The notes under the pieces were generated by a model. The model was not told the DNA's origin, did not search any database, and was given only the letters and a program-made list of their open reading frames with translations. Of a stretch of DNA of 18,208 bases, positions 9,766 through 18,208 are shown piece by piece (positions within the stretch are counted from its first letter, which is position 1; each line of letters starts with the position of its first letter). Source of the stretch: Anaeromyces robustus (taxonomy: Eukaryota > Neocallimastigomycota > Neocallimastigomycetes > Neocallimastigales > Neocallimastigaceae); NCBI GenBank assembly GCA_002104895.1, contig MCFG01000033.1, positions 267,501-285,708 of the forward strand, read 5' to 3'. The position numbers and the translations under genes are program-made.

Positions 9766-10320
9766 TAAAAAATATAAATAAAAATAAAATGAAAATTATA
9801 TATATAATTTACTTGGTGTATTTCCAACACTTAAACTTCTGCGGCGAGAATTTCTTCTGCTGTTTTCATAATTATTAATAAAGTTTGAAGTTTTATAGGT
9901 TGGAAATGAAGATGAACCAAGTGCATAATTATATTTCATACTATTATATCTTGAATCATTATAATTATAGTTGATATTACTATTATTATAGTTACCTCCA
10001 AAATTTTTATTAATAGCCAATGGATTTGAAGAATTTGAAAAACTTTTATAAGAATTGGAGGCATATGGTAATTTTTTATATTCCTCATCATTATAATAAG
10101 AGGAGTTCAAATATGAAGTTGAATTATAATTTTGATTATTATAAATATTATTAGAATTATTATAATTGTTCATTTCATAATTATTATAACCAGATAAATA
10201 TGGATAATTATTGGATTGAGGGGAATTAGTTAAACCGTAACATTTATCATCAGTTAAAGTAATTGATGATGAATCTGATGCATTAGATGGTCTTCTATAT
10301 AAGTAATTTGATGAGTACAT
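7990..10320 (-). CDS. Asn/Tyr/Ser-rich basic protein of unknown function with C-terminal RVxF-like motif, three exons
   Basis: Exons on the minus strand are 10320-9813, 9534-9148 and 9035-7990. They total 1941 nt in one frame, giving 646 residues and stop TAA 7992-7990. Donors are both GTAAAT; acceptors are TATAG and AATAG. I do not recognise the protein. Residues 1-150 and about 320-520 are low-complexity Asn/Tyr/Ser. More complex parts are a basic Ser/Arg cluster SRRNSRRRSLS (154-164), exon 2 with RRRRIRRNSR (253-262) and SKFKKLRF (281-288), and the last 60 residues. These end KVTFDKNVQYWNPDDV, where KVTF (631-634) fits the RVxF motif that docks protein phosphatase 1. RRNS and RRRS sites fit basophilic kinases such as PKA. 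No signal peptide, membrane segment or catalytic motif is visible. A phospho-regulated scaffold or PP1-binding protein is a guess. The ATG at 10320 follows an A run. Confidence 0.75.
8560..8970 (-). repeat. Asn/Tyr low-complexity tract in exon 3 of the unknown gene
   Basis: Mixed AAT, TAT and TAC codons give alternating Asn and Tyr (patterns such as NYNNYDNNNYYNNN), with a run of Asn near 8730-8750. It resembles an AAT/TAT microsatellite at DNA level but keeps one open frame. The opposite strand shows a spurious Tyr-rich reading frame for the same reason. Confidence 0.85.
9670..9696. repeat. Perfect 10-bp inverted repeat in intron 1 of the unknown gene
   Basis: AATAACGAAT at 9670-9679 and ATTCGTTATT at 9687-9696 are exact reverse complements separated by 7 nt. 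The arms carry two G/C pairs in otherwise A/T-only DNA. The transcript could form a hairpin inside the 278-nt intron. Confidence 0.8.
9721..9773. repeat. TAAAA / TAAAAA short tandem array
   Basis: About three copies of TAAAA pass into about five of TAAAAA, all within intron 1 (9535-9812) of the Asn/Tyr-rich gene. Confidence 0.85.
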
Positions 10321-11259
10321 TTTTTTTTTTTTTTTATGTTTTGTTTGTTAATTTCTTATTACGAATTTTTAATTATTATATAAAATTTTGATTTTTTTTT
10401 CTTCTTAAACTAAATATTATTGTTTTTTCTTATTTTATATTTTTTTTACTTAATTTATGTTCTTCTTTAATTTATATCGCTATTGTATTTGATGCTTTTA
10501 ATAAAATTTCATTGAAATTGTATTATATATATATATATATTATTATTATTATTATTATTATTTTTGTTTTTTGTTATTTCAAATGATAAAAAATACTTGA
10601 AAAAAAAAATACATATATATAATAATGAATATAAAAAAAAAAAATATTCCAGTTTAAAATAAAAAAATAAATATTAAATTAAAAAAGAAAAATTGAAATT
10701 AATTAAGAAAAGTAAAAGATATTTCCAATAGTGTTAAGAAAGAAAAAAAGAATTGTATTAAATAAATTAATATATTAATTGTAATTAAAAAAATTTGATT
10801 AAACTTATTTTTATTAATTTTTTTTTTATAGATTTTTCTTTTTATCTTTTATTTTTGAATTTTTAATTTCTTTTTTCCTTTTTTTAAAAATAATATATAA
10901 ATATATATATATATATTTCTTTTTTTTTTCTCTCTTCTTTTTTATATTAAAAATTATAATAAATTTTGTAATTTTGTATTCTTAATTATTATTGTTGTAT
11001 ATTTGGTTTTATTATCTTTTGTATGTTTGACTGTTTATATTGTTATATTTTATTATATTAAATTAATTAAAAATTGAAATATCAAAATAATATATATATT
11101 ATTTATAAATAATATATATATTTTTTTGTTATCTTTAAACAAATTTAAATTTATACAAAATATATTGTCTTTTTGTCAATGTTATTCTTCTTTATTATTA
11201 ATAATTTTAAATTTATTTATTATTTTGTTTAAATATTTCTTACATTTAAATACATTGCT

Positions 11260-11364
11260 TTAATTATTTTTATATGAATCCTTTATTATTCTTTTTAATT
11301 CATATAATAATTGATATAGATAAATATCAATTAACAAGCCATAACTATTATTTGTAATGGTCAT
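11260..11364 (-). other. Short open frame, 34 codons, doubtful
   Basis: ATG at 11364 reads MTITNNSYGLLIDIYLYQLL and continues with a basic Lys/Arg/Ile stretch to TAA at 11262-11260. Amino-acid mix (Gly, Asp, Glu, Gln, Ser) is more protein-like than most chance frames here. It follows a T23 run instead of an A-rich leader. It could be an isolated exon, a remnant or chance; I know of no family. Confidence 0.2.
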
Positions 11365-11365
11365 C

Positions 11366-11388
11366 AAAAAAAAAAAAAAAAAAAAAAA
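11366..11388. repeat. A23 homopolymer tract
   Basis: Uninterrupted run of 23 A in gene-free DNA. Confidence 0.9.
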
Positions 11389-11712
11389 GAGCAAATTTAT
11401 GAAAAGTAAAGGATAATATTCCTTTACTTTTTTTTTTCTTATTAATTTATAATTTTTTTTTCCTTTTTTACAAAATTTCGTATCTTCTTTTAAATTATAA
11501 TTATATATATATATTCATTTTTTATTATGATTATTTCTAGTTCGTTTGTTCACCTTTTTTTTTTTTTTTGTTTTTTTTTAAAAAAAAAAATGTATATAAT
11601 TTTTATTTAAAAGGAAAAATTATAAAAAAAATGAAATAATTATTTCAATTTTTTTAAAAAAAAAACACATTTCCAAAAATAAAAAATATTAATAACAATA
11701 ATATAATGAAAT

Positions 11713-11770
11713 AAAAAAATATATATTCAAATAAAAGAAAGAAAAAAATATATATTCAAATAAAAGAAAG
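11713..11770. repeat. Exact 29-bp tandem duplication
   Basis: The unit begins AAAAAAATATATATTCAAAT and ends AAAAGAAAG. It occurs at 11713-11741 and again at 11742-11770 without a mismatch, implying a recent duplication. Confidence 0.9.
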
Positions 11771-13025
11771 AAAATATTACAAAAAAATATTAAAAATTAA
11801 CCTATAATATAAATCTAATTAAAAAAATATTATTTAAATTTTAGATTTAAATTTTTAATGTTAGTCATACTGAAATACTATTTTTTTATAAAATACTTTT
11901 ATTTTTTTTAAATTATATATATTAAAAATATACAATTATTTAAAATAATAAACTTTTTAATAACTATTATCTATTATCTATATTCATTATATACCATTCA
12001 ACAGTTTTTATATATCAATAATTTATATAGTATATAAATAATAAATAATTATTTATTATTAAAAAAATATTAATAGATAATTATATTCATATTAACTAAT
12101 TTTGTATTTATTATTTAAATGATGACACTTAATTATTTGTTTAATAACAAAAATGAAAATTTAAATACAATTTAAAATACAGATAATATATTGAAAATTA
12201 TATATATTAAATTTACTTTCATATTCATTCAAATAAAAAAAAATATATTTAAATATTTCATTCCATTAAAATAAAATATATAAATGTAATTATTTAAAAA
12301 AAAAAAAAAGAAAAAAAAAAAAAGAAAAAAAAAAAGAAAAGAAAAATAATATTAAAAAATTATAAAACAAGGTTTAAAGAATAATTTTATAATATGCATA
12401 CAAATAAATCTTTGCTTTTAACCTTGATTTAATAATGATTTTCTTTTCTTTCTTTTTTTTTTATAGTTTTCATTTTTCTTTTAACTTTATTAAGAGAATT
12501 AAACTATTATAAAATAAAATGTAATAAATATGATCATTGATGAAAAATATTTAAACAACTTTGAAATTTTAAAAAATAAAAAATAAAATAATTAAAAATA
12601 ACTATTTTTTTATTATTGTAATATATGTTATATATTTAATTTTAAAATGAAAGAAGCCATTTTATTATTTTATGTAATAAAAATAGCTATTTTATTTTGA
12701 TTTTATTATATTGAAATATATAATTTTTCTCCCGTTAATTTGAATAAAATCTTAAATAAAAATTCAATTTTTTATTTGTTTTTTTCTATTATTAACTATA
12801 AAATTTTTAAAAATTTAAAAATTTAACATATTTTTTTTATTATTATTAATGATTATATATTTATAAATTTTATAATATTTTTTTTTTTAATTTAAAAAAT
12901 AAACATTTTAATTATCATAAATAATATATTAATATAGAATTTGTTTACTTTTTTTTTTAAAATAACAATTTAAAATTAATTCATACAATAATTATTTTTA
13001 AATGTTTAATTAAAAATATATTAAA

Positions 13026-13057
<32 letters not shown>

Positions 13058-13339
13058 CAAAAAAAAAAAATAAATAAAAAATATTATTAAATTTATAATA
13101 TATAATCTATGAAAAAAAATAATATTTTCTTGCATAATTTAAAATTGAGACAAATTTTAAAAAAAAAAATTTTTTTTTCTAGTATATATTAACGGTAAAA
13201 AACCAAAAATCATTTTAGTTAAAAAATTTTTTAAATTTAATAATATAAGTTTAAGAATTTAAGAATAGTTAAATTATTTATACATAAAATTTTGTAAAAT
13301 ATATATATATTATTATTATTATTTTTCCTGCTTTTGTAA

Positions 13340-13420
13340 TCATTGGATTAATATATGATAATCAGTAACTTTATCATAATTAATGATGCAATATTCTATT
13401 CGACTAGCATTATCAATATT
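13340..13420 (-). pseudogene. Coding-like remnant of unknown origin
   Basis: On the minus strand 26 codons read NIDNASRIEYCIINYDKV and on to a TGA at 13342-13340, followed by a few more codon-like triplets to TAA. The mix of Asp, Ala, Ser, Arg, Glu, Cys and Val is unlike the Ile/Phe/Lys/Asn output of random A/T DNA. G+C is locally raised. No family is recognised; a decayed gene or transposon piece is possible. Confidence 0.25.
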
Positions 13421-13544
13421 TTAATTATCGCAAAAATTCATAATCTTTAATTATTCTTTATATATATATTATTATTATAATTAATATAATTATTATTGTT
13501 ATTATTATTATTATCATAATTATTTATTTATTTTTATTAATTAA

Positions 13545-13545
13545 T

Positions 13546-13616
<71 letters not shown>

Positions 13617-13618
13617 TT
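13545..13618. repeat. (TTTA)18.5 microsatellite
   Basis: Seventy-four bases of uninterrupted period-4 TTTA/TTAT repeat, flanked by ATT/TTA-rich DNA. Confidence 0.95.
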
Positions 13619-13898
13619 ATTAGTATTAATCATTGTATTAATATTGCATTATTATTATATTAATATCATAATTCATTTCTATTATAACATAACTACTATT
13701 ATTATTACTTTAATCGTTATTAAAAACATATTAACCTTTTTTTTATTTAAATAATATTAAATATTAATTAATGATTAATATTTAATAAACTATTGAAAAT
13801 TATTAAATTAACTCTATTGATAAAAAAGCTTAAATATTTTGAATTTTATGTGATATTACATATATGCCAATTTTATATTTACATATATAATTATTCTA

Positions 13899-13961
13899 TT
13901 ATTTTATTTTCTCAAAATTCTTTAATCCATATAGTCCTTTCAAAATTATATTATATTTCAT
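13899..13961 (-). pseudogene. Possible decayed Ty1/copia-type reverse transcriptase fragment
   Basis: A 20-residue minus-strand frame contains LKGLYGLKNF. This resembles the copia-family reverse transcriptase signature (Lys-x-Leu-Tyr-Gly-Leu-Lys-Gln) that precedes the YVDD catalytic motif. Two stops follow, and the same frame resumes with a short IGIYVISHK stretch. No catalytic motif or terminal repeats were found. The match is short, and the opposite strand has a 65-codon hydrophobic frame that could equally be chance. Confidence 0.3.
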
Positions 13962-14083
13962 ACATTTTTTCTAACATATTTATAAAATAAATATGTGAAG
14001 TCCTATATTTATATTTTTTATTTAAACAAAAAAAAAAAAAAGCTAACTATTTTCTTTTAATAATCCTAGATCATCTTATTTAA

Positions 14084-14276
14084 ATTTTTGCGATAGAAAT
14101 TATGTATAAATATCATAGGAAAATTTTGAAACTATGTATAATTTATTTATATACTGATTCAAAAAGTATTATTTTGTAAAAAAAATACCAATAGAAATTT
14201 AGAAAAACTTTTTGAATTAAATATATTTATCAATAAATTAAACATATTGTATTTTAATGAGATTTTATCATTATAG
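14084..14276 (+). pseudogene. Possible decayed retroelement RNase H fragment
   Basis: One plus-strand frame (14084-14179) ends IIYLYTDSKSIIL, preceded by FAIEIMYKYHRKIL. This resembles the RNase H region of LTR retroelement polyproteins, where an Ala-Ile-rich helix precedes (Y)TD-x-K-S. A stop follows. After a one-base frame change in an A run, a second open piece (14184-14276) begins NTNRNLEKLF. A stop also precedes the first piece. No other domain is recognisable around it, and it lies on the opposite strand to the copia-like fragment at 13899-13961. At least one of the two is therefore chance or from a separate insertion. Confidence 0.25.
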
Positions 14277-14611
14277 ACTTTTTTTTTTAAAAAAAACTTT
14301 ATATGACTATTTAAATACTTAAATATCAATTTTATAAGTAATAATAATAAAAGTTTATATATTTAGAAACTATATAATTATTATTATAAATAGAATAATT
14401 ACATTTAAGTTAAAATGATATAAAATAAAAGAATATTATATAATTAATTTAATAAAAATTTCATATAATAATAAATATTAAAAGTAACAAAATAGAAATT
14501 TATTTATAATATTCCAATTCCTTTATAATATATATAAAAAAAAAGAAACATTGTTAAAATCACTATTAAAAAGATATTTATTTAATATACAAAAGTTTAT
14601 AGAAAATAAAA

Positions 14612-14637
14612 GGGTTATGATAAAGGGTTATGGTAAA
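14612..14637. repeat. 13-bp direct repeat GGGTTATG(A/G)TAAA, two copies
   Basis: GGGTTATGATAAA is followed at once by GGGTTATGGTAAA. It has GGG triplets in nearly G-free DNA. It is not a telomere repeat (heptamer GGGTTYA) and there are only two copies. Confidence 0.8.
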
Positions 14638-14701
14638 AAACATTTTTTTTATCAGAATACATATAATAATGTAATATTTCTTTTATTAACTTTTTTTTTG
14701 T

Positions 14702-14731
14702 ATTACGTACATGAAATTTACTCTACGTAAT
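14702..14731. repeat. 8-bp inverted repeat ATTACGTA / TACGTAAT
   Basis: ATTACGTA (14702-14709) and TACGTAAT (14724-14731) are exact reverse complements with a 14-nt spacer. Each contains the palindrome TACGTA, so it could be a pair of binding sites or a hairpin. No gene is near enough to assign it. Confidence 0.6.
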
Positions 14732-14849
14732 TCTCAATGAAAAAGTTAAATTGTTAGAATAAATTGATATAATTATTATAACTAAATAAATGACTTTTAT
14801 TAATAAAATAAATAAATTATAGTGTATTGTTTAAATATTACATTATTAA

Positions 14850-14933
14850 AATGTAATATAAAATGTAATATAAAATATAAAATGTAATATAAAATATAAA
14901 AATGTAATATAAAATATAAAAATGTAATATATA
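14850..14933. repeat. AATGTAATATAAAATATAAA tandem repeat, five imperfect copies
   Basis: AATGTAATATAA begins at 14850, 14862, 14881, 14901 and 14921. Spacings of 12, 19, 20 and 20 bp show a 20-bp unit growing from a shorter 12-bp one. Confidence 0.9.
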
Positions 14934-15874
14934 AATATTCAAATAATTTTTTTATTACAAATTAATAAATGATTGATTGAATACAATATATGCTTTTTAT
15001 TTAAACATATATTAATGGATAATACATATATGATTAAATTAAATTTTTAATTATTCAACATGATTATTTAGTATTTTTTTATATATAAATAAATATTAAT
15101 TATATAAAAAAAAAATTTTTAAATGTAATTAAATTTTTTAATTAAAAAATTTTCAGCATTTATATTGCGATATATGATTGATGTTAATACTTTATTATAT
15201 TCCATTACATTCAACTTTGATATTAATTTAATAATAATTTAATACAGAATAATATGAGCTTTTTTTTTTTTTTATATATATATCAAAGAATATAGTTAAG
15301 ATAGTAAATGAGAATACAAGTTCTTTTCTACTTAACATATTTAATTATCTTTATCTTAATAATTAATATAGAATATATTTATTAAATACGTCCTTCATAT
15401 ATATTTTTTTATTTACATATGAAATTAAGAATTTCGTTGTATTACAGGGTTAAATTATATTATTTCCATTTTTACTGCAATAAAGGTTAATTAAATTATT
15501 ATATCACTTATTATTTTTTAACAATAATTTTTTTCTAAAAGCAAATAATTTTCTGATATAAATACATATTACAATCATTAACATTTTTAAAATATGTTTA
15601 TTATTACTAAATATTATTATTGCAATGATTATTAAATATATTCAGTAATTAATAAAATAAATATGTAAAGTAAGATAAATAAATATGAGAGAGTAAAAAA
15701 GTATATATATAAAACATTCAAATTTAATATTAAATTTATTATTAATATTTACATCACAAGAATATTAGCAATTATTATATTATAATCATATTACTATAAA
15801 TTATTTTTTATAAATTATTTTTTTGATTTCATTATTAATTTCACATAATATGTAATCTTTTTTTTTTTTATTAT

Positions 15875-16073
<199 letters not shown>

Positions 16074-16376
16074 TAATAAAACGTTCATGAAAAAATTATT
16101 TATATATAAATATATCATTTTTATCAATGTACAAAATTGACTTTTTTACATTACATACAACAATCATAAAAAATAAAATTAATTAATATATAAAATTTTA
16201 TCTTTCAAAAGATTTCATTTTAATAAAAAATAGAATATAAAACAAGAAATTAGTTTCAAAGTTTTTATAATTTGAAGAAAAAAATAATATTAACGTTTCG
16301 TATAAAAATTATTATATATATTTTTGAATTAAATACTTTAAAATACAAAAAAATATAAATATATTATTTTGTAAAG

Positions 16377-16403
<27 letters not shown>
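16377..16403. repeat. T27 tract followed by A6
   Basis: Run of 27 T then AAAAAA. Similar T-run/A-run junctions occur at about 11567-11590, 14280-14296 and 17778-17803. Confidence 0.9.
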
Positions 16404-16409
<6 letters not shown>

Positions 16410-18208
16410 TTAATTTTTTTATTGTTTGCATGACAGTTAAATACTTTAATTACTTTTAATTTTTTAATAATATGATTTTTTTTATTTATTAAAAAAGATT
16501 TAATTAATTTTTTAAATAATTATAATTAATTATATATATGAAATTATAGTTTTTTAAGATGTTAATATTAATAAAAAAGATGAAAGTTTTTTTTTTCGTC
16601 AAAATAATAATATACTAATGTTTATTTGTATTATTATTTACTATTGTTATTATACAATTAATTAATAATTAGCAATATTTACTTTATACCCTGACATCAT
16701 TTTATTTCTTTTATTTTAAAATGTAAATATTATTATAAATTTCAATATTACTTCTAATATTTTTTGATATTATTAGTTGTTGTTTAATAGTAATAATAAT
16801 ATTAATAATAATAAAATTTTATTTTTATAAATTAAAAAATTATAAATGAAATATAAAAAAAGTTTTATTATTTATTGTAATATATTATGATTATTTCTTT
16901 AAATTTAATTATGATTTAAAAAAAATTATAGTTTAAAATTAATAAAGTATTATAGATTTAAATTACTTTTTATTTATTAATTATTTTTATTCTTTAATTA
17001 TCATTTTTAGCTTAATTAAATACTATACTTTTTTTTTTTATTATATTAATAATTTATATTATAAAATTTTTTATAATAGTTATATCAGTTTATTTATAGT
17101 ATTCGATATATGTTTTATCAACAAAACTCTAAAATTAAAACTAATTATAAAATTAAAAACTTTTTATTACTAATATTATAACCTAAAAAAATTTTTTTTT
17201 TAAATAATGGTATAATAAAAGGATCATTTAAAAAGTGTATAAACCTTTACAGATATTCATTTATAATGTAAATTACATCTTTATTTTACCAGTACATAAA
17301 ATTTAAGAAAATTTTTTTTATATTAACGATAGTTAATTAAAATTTCATAATTACATTACTAAACGTTGGAGTTGTATTAATTTATAATTAAAGACTTGCT
17401 TAATATAATTAATAAAATTCTAATATATAAATATATATTAGTAATATATATTACTATATAATATAATAAATTTTTATAATTAATTAAAAGTTATATTTCT
17501 GTATATGGTAATTTATTAATATAATATATTCATATATTATTAATACTATTTTTTATATATATTGCTTATTATAATAATTTTTATTTTTATCAATAATAAA
17601 TTATTTAAAAAATTATTATATTTTTAATTATTATTTACAATAATTAAGAATATAGTTAAAATGGTTTAATAGTTACTTTCTTGTTAAATATTATTATATT
17701 ATTTTCTTATTTTTTTATTCATTTTATATGATAATATATATTTCAAATTTTTATATATTCTTTTTATGTATTTTACTTTTTTTTTTTTTTTTTAAAAAAA
17801 AAGGTAGTTTAAATCCTAAATAAAAAAATTAATTAAACTTTACTAGTAATATATTAATTAAAATATGTTATTGTCTATTTAATATATACAACTTTATATA
17901 GTATTAAAAAATTAAGGTCAATTAATATTAATTATAAGATTTATAATTTAAAAAAAAAAATAATTAAAAATTTTTTAATAATTATGTTATTTATATATTA
18001 ATTTTAACATATATTAACAATGTAATGACTTAAATATAAATTAATTAGATTATTTATTATTATTATTTAATGATTATTAATTTACTAATATAATAATATT
18101 AATTAATTGAACAGTAATTTTATATATATAATAAATTTATAATATTATTATTTAATTATTATATTAATAATAGTTTTAATTAGTGTTTATAAAATTTTGA
18201 GAAGTGTA

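Larger units (their letters stand above)
10321..13300. other. Gene-free AT-rich DNA, probable promoter region of the unknown gene at its left edge
   Basis: Roughly 88-92% A+T with T runs and A runs and no supported gene. The first several hundred bases should include the promoter and 5' leader of the minus-strand gene starting at 10320. Contents include an ATT array near 10540, an A23 run at 11366-11388, a 29-bp exact duplication at 11713-11770 and an A-rich purine tract at about 12296-12347. A 34-codon minus-strand open frame at 11260-11364 is listed separately. Confidence 0.6.

Noticed and set aside
13793-13990. 65-codon plus-strand hydrophobic open frame
   Set aside because: Ile/Tyr/Leu/Phe mix is what random A/T DNA gives; not supported as a gene, though the region is discussed as a possible remnant.
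15308-15385. 25-codon plus-strand frame resembling a signal peptide (MRIQVLFYLTYLIIF...)
   Set aside because: No suitable donor or following exon, and hydrophobic frames arise easily in A/T-rich DNA. It would only matter if a downstream exon of a secreted family existed, and none is seen.
16600-18208. Possible centromere from very low G+C
   Set aside because: Counted G+C of about 7-8% at 17401-18208 is not below the 3% typical of Plasmodium centromeres, and no characteristic core repeat array is present.

Overview
This is nuclear DNA from a very AT-rich eukaryote. Coding exons carry roughly 20-28% G+C, while introns and intergenic DNA fall to about 7-12% (estimated by eye). Three multi-exon genes can be built in the first 10.3 kb; no convincing gene lies in the remaining 7.9 kb. 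Two of the genes are recognisable axoneme (cilium/flagellum) proteins, so the organism should make a flagellated stage. The long gene-free AT-rich stretches, abundant AAT/TTTA microsatellites and T tracts, and Asn/Tyr/Ser-rich low-complexity protein fit an anaerobic gut chytrid fungus (Neocallimastigomycota) best. A haemosporidian (Plasmodium-like) parasite is the main alternative. Dictyostelids look similar in composition but lack cilia. This assignment is inference, at about 60:40.

Layout. (1) Positions 106/111-1391, + strand: a CFAP77-like protein in four visible exons, whose 5' end may lie outside the window. (2) 1392-2503: convergent intergenic DNA. (3) 2504-5740, - strand: a nine-exon gene for a 508-residue coiled-coil protein of the CCDC42/CFAP73 (MIA2, DUF4200) family. 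It includes a 25-nt microexon and a 45-bp minisatellite in its last intron. (4) 5741-7989: intergenic DNA with T tracts and ATT arrays. (5) 7990-10320, - strand: a three-exon gene for a 646-residue Asn/Tyr/Ser-rich basic protein of unknown function, ending in a possible PP1-docking motif (KVTF). (6) 10321-18208: gene-free, with microsatellites (AAT x65, TTTA x18.5), small tandem repeats, and a patch at 13.3-14.3 kb with short coding-like fragments that may be decayed retroelement sequence.

How the genes relate. The CFAP77-like protein is expected inside the B-tubule of doublet microtubules, and the CFAP73/CCDC42-like protein on the doublet surface near inner-arm dynein. They form a tail-to-tail pair of axonemal genes. 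Nothing visible ties the third gene to cilia. All 13 inferred introns begin GTA (7 begin GTAAAT), about half end in AAG, and none has a clear polypyrimidine tract, which is an unusual splice-site profile.

The exon models were built by hand from reading-frame continuity, splice dinucleotides and remembered family motifs; no database search was run.
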